64,000 nt of DNA from Membranipora membranacea (lineage: Eukaryota; Bryozoa; Gymnolaemata; Cheilostomatida; Membraniporidae). The DNA lies in the NCBI GenBank assembly GCA_914767715.1, contig OU612074.1, forward strand, positions 23,422,062-23,486,061, read 5' to 3'. The notes under the pieces are model-generated. The model was not told the origin of the DNA and made no database searches. It saw only the letters and a program-made list of their open reading frames with translations. The position numbers and the translations under genes were made by a program. This document shows positions 33,983-47,065 of this stretch, piece after piece (the stretch's first letter is position 1; every line of letters begins with the position of its first letter).

Positions 33983-36900
33983 TTACTTTAAGCGATCCAT
34001 CCTTTGCTGATCTGGTAATGCAGAAGCGCCCAGATGGATGTTGCTCGGATACTCGTAATCATGTAGATCATCACCCCGTAATTGAGGATACGAGTCCCCA
34101 TTTAGGCAGGAAGCCATCCTGTGCTGTTGGCTCTGGTACTCTTCACTGGTCTGAGGCTGGTAAACCTCACAAGACTCATTGACAACATGTGCAGATTGCT
34201 CAGAGAGTGGTTTGTCAAGAGGTTTTTCACCAACTTTGATACGAGTTTTTTGTGAAGAGCTTGTAGGACAATGGCCCGGGTCATTAAAGAAATTGCACTG
34301 ATAATAAACATTCCCAGTGCTATGGTTATGGATACTTGCAGCTGAAGTGGATTTGCCATCTGATTGCGCTGGGACAGTATCCACAGTAGTGCTTTCAAGG
34401 ATGGCAGGGTGGCATGTGACATCATCAATATAATAATTGTTTTCTTGGTAAGAGTGTGCGATGTTGGTTTGCTCATTTCTCATTGGTGGTAGACTGAAAT
34501 TATAAATTATGATACAATGTATACCAATAAATAAACATTTGTGGGTGCAGTCTACTTGACAAGACTATCTGTGATCAATACAGCGATGTTGATGGGGAGA
34601 CACCAAAATTGTTCAACGCGGAATTTTGCAGTTTGTAGGTTTGAAGATTACAGGCAGGGAAGGCTTGTCTTTAGGTAACACATAGACATGACCAAATAAA
34701 AAGTTGTTAGCTCCCTGTAATTTATCGACACAAGAATCCATTATAGGGATCTTTAACAACTGTGAACCTGAGAATATATAATTTATTACTTTATAGTTCA
34801 TATTACGCTCTACATTATGGCACTCACGGAGGTGAATCTGTCTGTGGATTCAGGTTATCTCCATCCACATAATCGTAAATGTGATCTGAGCCTATTGCAA
34901 AATTTGCATAGTTAGGTGCTATCGGATAGTCTACAGTTGGTGCACGAGGAGGTTGCCTCGATTTCCAGAATCGGTAACCGAGTATTGCAACAGTGACAAA
35001 GATTATTGTTGAACTTAGAATCGCAACAATATATAAGCCCACAGCTGAAATATATAAATAAATAAAGGTAATGTTCTAAGGATTATGATCACAGTAAGGG
35101 ATAGGCAAACGTTTTTTTATGTGAGACTAGATCTTCTCAGTAATGCTTCATCAGTTTGGTATCTAAGTGCTGTTATGAACAGCATTTTGACATTCTCTTA
35201 TTTTAAGGTTTAGATTCTACAGTGTGGTAGATCAGTGCCTTTCATATTTTAAATTCATTGCCGGCGCTTGCATATGCAGTCTGTGATATATACTTCTTAT
35301 CAGGAAAAAGGAATCATTAGTATAGAGCGCAGTGGCTGGAGCTTAAGTATAATAAACAGGAATACAGGATGCAAAACACAGGATTGGAAAACAACAAATC
35401 ATCAGATTTCATAATTGGGAGATTATGAAAGACACCCATATACTGACAGCTTTAATATATTTAAACACTGACAGCTATAATATACTGATTTACTATAATC
35501 CTTCTATGATTGTGTTTATGTAAAACCAACATTCACGCTGTGTGCGGAACAGTGCTTTGTTGCTTTTTAAACTACAAATGAGTTCTTTTTCAAGTTAACA
35601 TGAACATGAACATGAGTTAACATCGGCAAAGGATTTAGAGCCGAGTCCAAATTCAAGTATTTAAAATCCATATTGCACAATACCTGAATCTGTAGTTGTG
35701 ACATGACCTCGACCAGTTGTTGTCGGGCTGGTTGTTTGGACTGAAATGTTGCTCATAGATATAAATTCTGTTTTGAGAGAAAGAGCTGTAGTTGAAAGAT
35801 CGGCAGCTTCTGTGATAAACTGTGAAACCGCCGAAGTTGATGTAGATGTAGACATGTTTGTCTGACTAGTGGTGGTTGTATTCATCATACCAAAAGCTTG
35901 TTTCACAGCAGTGGATAATGATGAGCTTGTAAGAAATCTGTCAGGTCAGCATCAACTCAACTGCCTGAAATTAACACAGATCTATAGTCTAGTCAGAATA
36001 ACTGGAAGGTAGGCACTGCCGTGCAAAAATCAAGAAGACGAAGTCAGATTCTCTTTCCATTCTATCTAGGGCGAGGTTGAGCCTACATGAATTCTGTAAC
36101 ATACTGTTCTACAATTGAGATGAAGTGATGTAACTGAAACTTTATAAGACAACATAATCTTATTTCCCATGTCTATAGTGAGTAAGGTTACAATATCTGG
36201 CTGGTATGAGTGTGAGTCTTTGTATATTAATTGTGGCCTTTCTATGGATAATATAGCTATATTCAGGCCAGTTAAATGATGTGAGAATTGAAGGCACCAT
36301 TAATCTCAGCTTGGAATACCGTAACAGCGTTTCTCAGGCATTCAAAGCCCTGACCTGATCTAACTCAAATTATAATAAGGATTAAGTATAAATTTAGTGC
36401 AGCTTGATCGTGACTGATTGACCGGAGGGTGCTAAGGGCTGGAACAATCAATCACGTTGGGCTTCAGTGGTACATGAACCTACAACTGCCACTTCACTAA
36501 TCACATGGCAATGAGTGATTGCACCAACTACCATCCAAACAAAAGGGATTAAACAAAATTAAGATTAGGCTATTTCAAAGATCAACATTAATCTTTAAGA
36601 ATTTTTTTTCTCACTATATTGACTATTCAGGTCGTTGAAAACATGCAATATCGAGATGAAAAGTATAGGACTATGATGATTGCAAGAAAGAGGTTTAAAA
36701 GTCTGGTCAGGTTTTCCAGAAACAAAACTGAAGGTGATTACATTTAGATATGGTTATGAAATAATGACTCAATCACTCAACGAAAGTTCATGTTTTGAGA
36801 GGATACCTCATCATAAATTCATAAATATATAAAAATGATACTGTTGTGGCTTGATTTCTTCTTCGGTGAGTGGTCCTGTCATTAACCAGATAAGAAGATT

Positions 36901-38630
36901 GGAAGTTAGAGTAATCGCAGATTAACTGAAGATGTTAATATCAAGATTAAAGATAAGTTATCTGTAATCTTGCACAGCCCTACTTATAATCATCTACTTT
37001 CAATTCCATTCATTCAAATACTGCCATCAATTTAGCACCGCCTGGTGGCTGGGTTCAAATTTTGTGGGAATGGTAAGTACTTTTCAGCATAGTAACCTCC
37101 TGGTTTTCAATTTATCAATGAGTGGTTTCAACTGAACAACTGAAATATATTGTTATGAATATGAATCTGGGTATAACAATAATAATAAATAAACAATAAA
37201 GTCATAAAATCAAAAAAAAAAGAAAAAAACAAATGTAATTTTACTTGTAAAATTGAGCCTTTTTACCTATAAAATAGGCAATGGTAAGATATATAGGTAC
37301 TCAGTATTAGAATTGAGTGGAACAGGTAGGGACCGAGTACCAACAAAAATATAGAGGGAATGCCTAGAACACAGATCCCACAAGATTCTTTTCAAAGAAC
37401 TCTGTGTAAATGTGAATCTTTTGGACCAGCAATCATTCATATTATCAATCATCAATCACACTGCATTGTGCAAATTGGGGCCACTGCCAATCCCGAGAGT
37501 AGAGTACCCACAAAGAGAGAAGTCCACTTAGTCCAGGCATGTAATGATTATTATTATTAAATATCAATAGAAATTATTAAATCCCATCCCATAGAATTAT
37601 TTTAAACTATTAAATTTTAAATTTTAGATTTAAGATTTTAAATTATTTAGATTAAATTATTATTAAATTATTAAATCCCATAGAAATTAAAATCAATTAT
37701 TAAATCCCATTGATCATGGTTATTCCTATACACAGACAGACAGTAGGGCCAGACTAGATAACTACATAGCCACTACCTGAGAGGTGACATTGTAAGATTT
37801 GCATTGATACACTATGGTCCCATGTTGCGATTTCGGCAGTTATCGATCTATGGAAATAGCATTAAAATCCTGTATATCCTATAATACTGTATTGAATCGC
37901 ATGATTTCACAAAGGTGGCGTGGCTGAATGGTTAGCGCGCTTGCACACAAAGACTTCAATAGGCAGTGACGCGGGAGGCCGCGGTAAGTCCCGGCCGCGG
38001 CAGATGTTTATCATGTTTTTTTCCATCATGGAAATGGTGAGCATTCGTAATACGAAATTGGAGTGTACCACAAATTCGAGGCATGGAACCATAGTGATAG
38101 TCTCTCAAATAGTTTCCCACTCAAATATTCAAGAAACATGGTCACATGACATCTCTGTATTGAGAAAATTAGAGTGCTAGTAAGCAGTAGATTTTACGGC
38201 TGAACTCCATTGTGTTTGGGAATTCCCATGATTCATAGGGTTTACCCATTGATTATGGATTTTGAGAAATTGGGATTCCTTGAATGGGATTTACAGACGA
38301 TTTCCCCAAGTAAAATTACCAAAGGAGTGTGGAAAGTGTGTCAACAGGGTGTGGTCATTAGTTTTATAACCATAAGACGATTCCTCCGTAACAAAATGGT
38401 CCGTTTAGGACGTTGAAGATGTTTAAAACTCACTTTCGTTTCCGTCTTAACAGAATTTCCCACATACAAGTATTGGTCTTTGATAGTTTTACACATATAC
38501 TACCTGCTTTCATGATTGGCAAGGATTGTCCAGTTTTCCCTCAATATGACAATGACATTGTGGTATATCATGAAGGTTTCTACCTCTACTAAAAGCTTTT
38601 GTTTCTTTCTTGACTTACCTTGAGGGCCAT
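33983..38630 (-). CDS. Receptor-2: small mucin-like single-pass membrane protein
   Basis: Same architecture as Receptor-1. The firm exons are 35684-35925 (Ser/Thr-rich, with NTTTTSQTN and QTTSPTTTGRG), 34828-35044 (helix IVAILSSTIIFVTVAILGY, then basic residues and HIYDYVDGD) and 33983-34493 (tail with VYYQCN, CEVYQPQ, EEYQSQ and DYEYP, ending in TAA). Phases between these join (G|CT, then CC|T). The probable first exon 38619-38630 encodes MALK before GTAAGT, matching MDHK of Receptor-1. It ends in phase 0, while the mucin exon appears to need phase 2 at its best acceptor (TTTCTTACAAG at 35926). A signal-peptide exon between them is therefore probably unrecognised. The tail tyrosines suggest SH2 docking, as inference. 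Confidence 0.7.
37100..37913. other. Receptor-2 intron, unassigned
   Basis: AT-rich, with repeated TTAAATCCCAT at 37577-37710. ORFs of about 60 residues are not conserved as proteins. No exon recognised. Confidence 0.4.
37914..38003 (+). mobile_element. tRNA-derived sequence (class II-like), copy 1
   Basis: GGTGGCGTGGCTGAATGG begins like a tRNA-Ser/Leu head with an A box. The end GGTAAGTCCC and GGCCGCGG resembles a T arm, but the B box lacks bases (no GGTTCAAG) and the acceptor stem does not pair. It is a SINE head or tRNA pseudogene, and its GC content stands out from the surroundings. Confidence 0.55.
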
Positions 38631-39448
38631 AACCACAGCTGCTAGTACCAGTGACTTCTTCGTGAATGAAACTTAAATGGAAAAATGCGCTAGCAAGGTT
38701 ATATGCATGAAGGTATCCATTTCAGAGTCAGCCTCAGCTATAAAACAAGCACAGGAAAGTATTAGTCAAACATATATATTTCATATTGCTTTATACTAAT
38801 TTGGACTGTCATGTTGTGTTAAGTTTGCGGATTGTTTTCATTATTGGAGTAGCAAATCATCAAGTTCTAGATTTTAAGTTTCGAGCATGACCAGGGCTGC
38901 ATACTATTTTTGTGGCAAAGAGAGGAGTTTTTGTTGAGGTCAAGATAGTTTGGTGGCTGACAATAGTACTGCTGTGTGTCATGTTACACCTACCTCACTG
39001 AATATTTTATTCTCATAAGCAACTTACCTTGTGGTCCATAACCACAGCTGCTAGTACCAGTGACTTCTTCGTGAATGAAACTTAAATGGAAAAATGCGCT
39101 AGCAAGGTTATATGCATGAAGGTATCCATTTCAGAGTCAGCCTCAGCTATAAAACAAGCACAGGAAAGTATTAGTCAAACATATATATTTCATATTGCTT
39201 TATACTAATTTGGACTGTCATGTTGTGTTAAGTTTGCGGATTGTTTTCATTATTGGAGTAGCAAATCATCAAGTTCTAGATTTTAAGTTTCGAGCATGAC
39301 CAGGGCTGCATACTATTTTTGTGGCAAAGAGAGGAGTTTTTGTTGAGGTCAAGATAGTTTGGTGGCTGACAATAGTACTGCTGTGTGTCATGTTACACCT
39401 ACCTCACTGAATATTTTATTCTCATAAGCAACTTACCTTGTGGTCCAT
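38619..39448 (-). repeat. 409-bp tandem array carrying three alternative first exons
   Basis: Three first-exon units end in GTAAGT donors exactly 409 bp apart: 38619-38630 (ATGGCCCTCAAG, MALK), 39028-39039 and 39437-39448 (both ATGGACCACAAG, MDHK). The 38.6 and 39.0 kb units share the same upstream sequence (CACTTTCTTCG-type, with GCGCTAGCAAGG). The 39.4 kb unit instead resembles the Receptor-1 first exon at 32154. All lie upstream of Receptor-2, so each could start its transcript. Confidence 0.75.
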
Positions 39449-39959
39449 AATCACAGCTGCTAGGATCAGTGACTTTCTACTTGAATGATTGAAATTTAGC
39501 AAAGCAGGTTTTAATGAGCTTTGCCAGCTTTATCCTTGGTCATTAGGACATGAGCAATATTGAATGCAATAAAGGACTCATAAAAAAGTGGCTATTATTG
39601 AAGCAAGTTTGAGCCATTCAAGATATGTTAACACAATGAACGAATATATATGTTCATTGAGTAATATTTATGATTTTTTTTATTATAAAAGTATACTCAG
39701 TCATAGAAACATAAACTGCCATTCAAGCTCATACGCTGTAGCTCATTGCCAGTACAGACCAAGATTTGTATTTGTCGGGTTAATTTGAGAAATTAACATG
39801 AAAAATTGAGACGCTCTTAACTATCACAGCACCAGTATTCAAAAAATAATTCTAGAATTTAGTCTTTTCTCCAAATATCAAAATTTGTCTTTAAGTTAAA
39901 CGAATGATCAGTCTTATCATACCTATCTTCTTCATTATCTAATGGGGTATTGCGTTAGA

Positions 39960-40400
39960 AGTTGTGCCTTTCTGATCCTGAAAATGGCTCAGATGTGCTA
40001 ATTCACACGCTTATATCCGTAAGCTCAGAGTCATTTAATATCAGTTCTGATGAAGACCCGACAACAACCCGCCTGCCTGTGAAGCGAGATGGTGATCTCG
40101 ATTCATCACTAATTTCAACAACAACCCAGAGCGTTAGTTCTACTGAACAAAACGTAACAACATTATCCGCTGGTAAAGGTATACCAACATTCTAAACTCA
40201 ACTTGCGGGTAAAAAAGACTTTGATAGTGTTAGAGATTGCAGAATAAAGGCATACATAGCCTTCATCAAGAATTCTTTGGAAATAAGTGACAACATTCCA
40301 AATACTAAAGCAAGCTGTGGCGATTCTAGTCAGCTAGAACAGATTATTGTCACGAGACAAACACGTATCAGGAAGTTGATGACTAAGGGGGTATCCAGAA
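39960..40400 (+). other. Unassigned ORF remnant, copy 2
   Basis: Tandem-duplicate counterpart of 32660-33210 with SSDEDPTTTRLPVKRDGDLD and SAGKGIPTF retained and the same stop afterwards. Function unknown. Confidence 0.3.
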
Positions 40401-40801
40401 TTTCCAAATCATGACTTGTTTGGTTTTCCCATTTAATTGGGATTCACATGTTACTTCATGTTTGATTGGAATGTAGATCATACAATATGATCCGTAAGTT
40501 AGTCTATATAATAATGTGAATAATATGAACTTAATTTCCTTTTTAGTGTCCCTTTCGGGGCAAATGAGAATATGGTTACATAAGATCGATGATACATGAT
40601 ACAAGATTGAATGTATGATGTTACATTCTTTTTGATAATTACATTGTACCATCAACCAAATGATATTCTATTAAAGCTAAAGTGAGCGAATCTAAGTAAT
40701 TTAGTTTTATTTGTCATATCAAAACCCAAACATGTATATGGGAAGGTTTAAATGAGAGGGATATAAATAGATACGAATAAATCAAAGTTATAAGTTGAGT
40801 A

Positions 40802-43800
40802 TTACTTTAAGCGATCCATCCTTTGCTGATCTGGTAATTCAGAATCGTCCAGGCTCGGATTCCCGTAATAATGTAGATCATCACCCCGTAATTGATGATA
40901 CGAGTCCCTATTTAGGCAGGAAGCCATCCTGAGCTGTTGGCTCTGGTACTCTTCACTGGTCTGAGGCTGGTAAACCTCACAAGACTCATTGACAACATGT
41001 GCAGATTGCTCAGAGAGTGGTTTGTCAAGAGGTTTTTCACCAACTTTGATACGAGTTTTTTGTGAAGAGCTTGTAGGACAATGGTCCGGGTCATTAAAGA
41101 AATTGCATTGATAATAAACATTCCCAGTGCTATGGTTATGGATACTTGCAGCTGAAGTGGATTTGCCATCTGAATGCGCTGGGACAGTATCCACAGTAGT
41201 GCTTTCAAGGATGGCAGGGTGGCATGTGACATCATCAACATATAATTGTTTTCTTGGTAAGAGTGTGCGATGTTGGTTTGCTCATTTCTCATTGGTGGTA
41301 GACTGAAATTATAAATTATGATACAATGTATACCAATAAATAAACATTTGTGGGTGCAGTCTACTTGACAAGACTATCTGTGATCAATACAGCGATGTTG
41401 ATGGGGAGACACCAAAATTGTTCAACGCGGAATTTTGCAGTTTGTAGGTTTGAAGATTACAGGCAGGGAAGGCTTGTCTTTAGGTAACACATAAACATGA
41501 CCAAATAAAAAGTTGTTAGCTCCCTGTAATTTATCGCCACAAGAATCGATCATAGGGATCTTTAACAACTGTGAACCTGAGAATATATAATTTATAATTT
41601 ATAGTTCATATTACTTTATGGCACTCACGGAGGTGAATCTGTCTGTGGATTCAGGTTGTATCCATAAAGATCAACATAATCGTAAATGTGATCTGAGCCT
41701 ATTACAGTTGGTGCACGAGGAGGTTGCCTCGATTTCCAGAATCGGTAACCGAGTATTGCAACAGTGACAAAGATTATTGTTGAACTTAGAATCGCAACAA
41801 TATATAAGCCAACAGCTGAAATATATAAATAAATAAAGGTAATGTTCTAAGGATTATGATCAAAGTAAGGGATAGGCAAACTTTTTTTTATGTGAGACTA
41901 GATCTTCTCAGTAATGCTTCATCAGTTTGACATTCTCTTATTTTAAGGTTTAGATTCTACAGTGTGGTAGATCAGTGCCTTTCATATTTTAAATTCATTG
42001 CCGGCGCTTGCTTATGCAGTCTGTGATATATACTTCTTACCATGAAAAAGGAATCATTAGTATAGAGCACAGTGGCACAGTGGCACAGTGGCACAGTGGC
42101 TGGAGCTTAAGTATAATTAACAGGAATACAGGATGCAAATCAGATTTCAAAATTGTGTGATTATGAAAGACACCCATATACTGACAGCTTTAATAGCTTT
42201 AAACACTGACAGCTATAATATACTGATTTATTATAATCCTTCTATGATTGTGTTTATGTAAAACCAACATTCACGCTGTGTGCGGAACAGTGCTTTGTTG
42301 CTTTTTAAACTACAAATGAGTTCTTTTTCAAGTTAACATGAACATGAACATGAGTTAACATCAGCAAAGGATTTAGAGCCGAGTCAAAGTTCAAGTATTT
42401 AAAATCCATATTGCACAATACCTGAATCTGTAGTTGTAACATGACCTCGACCAGTTGTTGTCGGGCTGGTTGTTTGGACTGAAATGTTGCTGATAGATAT
42501 AAATTCTGTTTTGAGAGAAAGAGCTGTAGTTGAAAGATCGGCAGCTTGTGTGATAAACTGTGAAACCGCCGAAGTTGATGTAGATGTAGACGTGTTTGTC
42601 TGACTAGTGGTGGTTGTATTCATCGTACCGAAAGCTTGTTTCACAGCAGTGGATAATGATGAACTTGTAAGAAATCTGTCAGGTCAGCATCAACTCAACT
42701 GCCAGAAATTAACACAGATCTATAGCCTAGTCAGAATAACTGGAAGGTTGGCACTGCCATGCAAAAATCAAGAAGACAAAGTCAGATTCTCTTTCCATTC
42801 TATCTAGGGCGAGGTTGAGCCTACATGAATTCTGTAACATACTGTTCTACAATTGAGATGAAGTGATGTAACTGAAACTTTATTAGACAACATAATCTTA
42901 TTTCCCATGTCTATAGTGAGTAAGGTTACAATATCTGGCTGGTATGAGTGTGAGTCTTTGTATATTAATTGTGGCCTTTCTATGGATAATATAGCTATAT
43001 TCAGGCCAGTTAAATGATGTGAGAATTGAAGGCATCATTAATCTCAGCTTGGAATACCGTAACAGCGTTTCTCAGGCATTCAAAGCCCTGACCTGATCTA
43101 ACTCAAATTATAATAAGGATTAAGTATAAATTTAGTGCAGCTTGATCGTGACTGATGGATTAAGGCATCAGATAAACCGGAGGGTGCTAAGGGCTGGAAC
43201 AGTCAATCACGTTGGGCTTCAGTGGTACATGAACCTACAACTGCCACTTCACTAATCACATGGCAATGAGTGATTGCACCAACTACCATCCAAACAAAAG
43301 GGATTAAACAAAATTAAGATTAGGCTATTTCAAAGATCAACATTAATCTTTAAGAATTTTTTTTTTTCACTATATTGACTATTCAGGTCGTTGAAAACAT
43401 GCAATATCGAGATGAAAAGTATAGGACTATGATGATTGCAAGAAAGAGGTATAAAAGTCTGGTCAGGTTTTCCAAAAACAAAACTGAAGGTGATTACATT
43501 TAGATATGGCTATGAAATAATGACTCAATCACTCAACGAAAGTTCATGTTTTGAGAGGATACCTCATCATAAATTCATAAATATATAAAAATGATACTGT
43601 TGTGGCTTGATTTCTTCTTCGGTGAGTGGTCCTGTCATTAACCAGATAAGAAGATTGGAAGTTAGAGTAATCGCAGATTAACTGAAGATGTTAATATCAA
43701 GATTAAGATAAGTTATCTGTAATCTTGCACAGCCCTACTTATAATCATCTACTTTCAATTCCATTCATTCAAATACTGCCATCAATTTAGCACCGCCTGG

Positions 43801-45384
43801 TGGCTGGGTTCAAATTTTGTGGGAATGATAAGTACTTTTCAGCATAGGAATCTCCTGGTTTTCAATTTATCAATGAGTGGTTTCAACTGAACAACTGAAA
43901 TATATTGTTATGAATATGAATCTGGGTATAACAATAATAATAAATAAACAATAAAGTCATAAAATCAAAAAAAAAACAAAAAAACAGATGTTATTTTACA
44001 TGTAAAATTGAGCCTTTTTACCTATAAAATAGGCAATGGTAAGATATATAGGTACTCAGTATAAGAATTGAGTGGAACAGGTAGGGACCGAGTACCAACA
44101 AAAATATAGAGGGAATGCCTAGAACACAGATCCCACAAGATTCTTTTCAAAGAACTCTGTGTAAATGTGAATCTTTTGGACCAGCAATCATTCATATTAT
44201 CAATCATCAATCACACTGCATTGTGCAAATTTGGGCCACTGCCAATCCCGAGAGTAGAGTACCCACAAAGAGAGAAGTCCACTTAGTCCAGGCATGTAAT
44301 GATTATTATTATTAAATATCAATAGAAATTATTAAATCCCATCCCATAGAATTATTTTAAACTATTAAATTTTAAATTTTAGATTTAAGATTTTAAATTA
44401 TTTAAATTAAATTATTATTAAATTATTAAATCCCATAGAAATTAAAATCAATTATTAAATCCCATTGATCATGGTTATTCCTATACACAGACAGACAGTG
44501 AGGCCAGACTAGATAACTACATAGCCACTACCTGAGAGGTGACATTGTAAGATTTGCATTGATACACTATGGTCCCATGTTGCGATTTCGGCAGTTATCG
44601 ATCTATGGAAATAGCATTAAAATCCTGTATATCCTATAATACTGTATTGAATCGCATGATTTCACAAAGGTGGCGTGGCTGAATGGTTAGCGCGCTTGCA
44701 CACAAAGACTTCAATAGGCAGTGACGCGGGAGGCCGCGGTAAGTCCCGGCCGCGGCAGATGTTTATCATGTTTTTTTCCATCATGGAAATGGTGAGCATT
44801 CGTAATACGAAATTGGAGTGTACCACAAATTCGAGGCATGGAACCATAGTGATAGTCTCTCAAATAGTTTCCCACTCAAATATTCAAGAAACATGGTCAC
44901 ATGACATCTCTGTATTGAGAAAATTAGAGTGCTAGTAAGCAGTAGATTTTACGGCTGAACTCCATTGTGTTTGGGAATTCCCATGATTCATAGGGTTTAC
45001 CCATTGATTATGGATTTTGAGAAATTGGGATTCCTTGAATGGGATTTACAGACGATTTCCCCAAGTAAAATTACCAAAGGAGTGTGGAAAGTGTGTCAAC
45101 AGGGTGTGGTCATTAGTTTTATAACCATAAGACGATTCCTCCGTAACAAAATGGTCCGTGTAGGACGTTGAAGATGTTTAAAACTCACTTTTGTTTCCGT
45201 CTTAACAGAATTTCCCAAATACAAGTATTGGTCTTTGATAGTTTTACACATATACTACCTGCTTTCATGGTTGGCAGGGATTGTCCAGTTTTCCCTCAAT
45301 ATGACAATGACCTTGTGGTGTATCATGAAGGTTTCTACCTCTACTAAAGCTTTTGTTTCTTTCTTGACTTACCTTGAGGGCCAT
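40802..45384 (-). CDS. Receptor-2': tandem duplicate of Receptor-2 with a frameshifted tail
   Basis: Exons matching Receptor-2 are 45373-45384 (MALK), 42422-42663 (mucin exon, intact), 41629-41815 (transmembrane exon) and 40802-41302 (tail). The transmembrane exon is 30 bp shorter, with a segment containing YPIAPNYANF lost but the frame kept, and LYGY present next to HIYDYVD. In the tail a single base is missing near 41240 (ATTATATG versus ATTATTATATTG). Translation therefore leaves the ancestral frame after SYQENNY and ends about 100 residues later at 40912. The original tail frame, with its tyrosine motifs, is still open downstream. It is either a protein with a novel tail or a young pseudogene. 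Confidence 0.65.
44669..44758 (+). mobile_element. tRNA-derived sequence (class II-like), copy 2
   Basis: Identical in layout to 37914-38003, because it was carried along by the 6.7-kb tandem duplication. Same defects in B box and acceptor stem. Confidence 0.55.
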
Positions 45385-45589
45385 AACCACAGCTGCTAGT
45401 ACCAGTGACTTCTTCGTGAATGAAACTTAAATGGAAAAATGCGCTAGCAAAGTTATATGCATGAAGGTATCCATTTCAGAGTCAGCCTCAGCTATAAAAC
45501 AAGCACAGGAAAGTATTAGTCAGACACATATATTTCATATTGCTTTATACTAATTTGGACTGTCCTGTTGTGTTAAGTTAAGTTATATT

Positions 45590-46025
45590 TTGATGTTGAC
45601 ATTGACATAAAGCGATGGGGCAGCGACTGTTGCAGTTAAACAATGGAGATTTGGCAACCTCACTGGCTACACAACAGCGAAAACACAACGATTGTGTAAA
45701 AATAGAGAAACTGACTGAAAATGAAGTTATGGATTGAGATGATCATCAACACACAGTACGGCTTCATGCTGCTGGGGCCGGGCCATGAAGAGGGTGTACT
45801 AGAGAAGGGGCCACCTAGCTCATGGTTTCTAGCTGAAGTGTTTTGTGTTTATGTGTTTTGTGCAGTGGTACAGTTCAAGTACCTCGGATCTACTGTCATG
45901 AACAACAACCAGATGGATGAGGAGCTCAACACAAGGATGTCAAACGCCTCAACCTCATATGGCAGGCTGAAGGAAAAGGTCTGGCACAACAAGGACCTTA
46001 CGTTCCTTGCCATCACTACACTTTA
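45590..46025 (+). mobile_element. LINE reverse-transcriptase C-terminal fragment
   Basis: From 45867 the frame reads VQFKYLGSTVMNNNQMDEEL, then RMSNASTSYGRLKEKVW and LTFLA. This is the typical thumb region of a non-LTR reverse transcriptase. No catalytic part remains. Confidence 0.8.
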
Positions 46026-47065
46026 GTCGCATCAAACAGGAAGCGATCCTTTTGGATTGAATTCTCATTAAATGATCTCTCCGCTATAACTTGTGTCAGC
46101 AGGTTATGGTAGAATTGGCTGTTTGTTTGCTGTCTTATTATGCTAACCTTCGATACAATTTGCAGAATTATTATTTTTATTTGCCTTGGGAGTTGGAATG
46201 CTCGGACTTACCTCAAAACTGTTGAACCGGCTCACAACAGACTGATGGATGTAGTTTCCACTGCTCCTGTAAAAGTATTGTGTTATGAAAGGCTTTGGCA
46301 TACCTTAATATATATATTTAATCCAAATTTATTTGAGCCTTAAAATCTTTAGCATCCAGTAATCCAGCATCCAGTAATAAATTATCAATATCTCTTGTTT
46401 TGTTAAAGATCAGACACATAATAGGCCTACTTTCTAATCTTGTTGACACAACTATAAAAAACTGAACAGGTTTGATGTAATACAAGACAAAGCTTGTGTT
46501 GTTTCTTAGCAACATAAAATAACACAATCATGGTTTCAAAGCGCAGACATAAGGTAAATTCGCGCCCTTGGTATTTATATTAAATAATCAATAAACAATC
46601 AATGGAAATCCCATTTTCATTGGGAAATCCAACTGAATCCAACTTGAATTCAAGTTGTCTCCCTATTATCAATGAGGAGATAATTCTAAGTTTCATCCCC
46701 TTCTAGTGACTGAATCAATAAATCGATATCACCATCCCAAGCTCAGCAGCAGCAGGGCCATATTATTTCAAGCGCATTATTTTACTCTTTTTTTTTTCAG
46801 GTATTTTCAGGTCAAACCCTTCTTATTTACTCTGTTTTATGACAAATTCTCGCGTAAAACTTTACAAACACTCTTTCTAACTCAAGTTGTTTGGAAAACA
46901 TTGATACCCCTAATATTACTGAATTAATTTTGTGGGTATATGTAGTGTCCTGCTGTTGATGCTCGGGACCAACAAAGTCCACTCTATCATAAATTATTTT
47001 TAAAAAAAACTTTTAGTATAGTTGATGCAAAATATTTCCAATATGAATGAGATTTTTTACATACA
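46026..47065. other. Unassigned spacer
   Basis: Several short ORFs without recognisable domains, and AT-rich simple sequence. I see no gene or repeat family that I can name. Confidence 0.4.

Noticed and set aside
34102-34476. Second open frame (124 residues) across the Receptor-2 tail
   Set aside because: The phases of the transmembrane exon lead into the other frame in Receptor-2. It becomes the used frame only in Receptor-2' because of a one-base loss.
37914-38003. Functional tRNA gene
   Set aside because: B box incomplete and acceptor stem unpaired; better explained as a SINE head or pseudo-tRNA. The second copy comes from segmental duplication.
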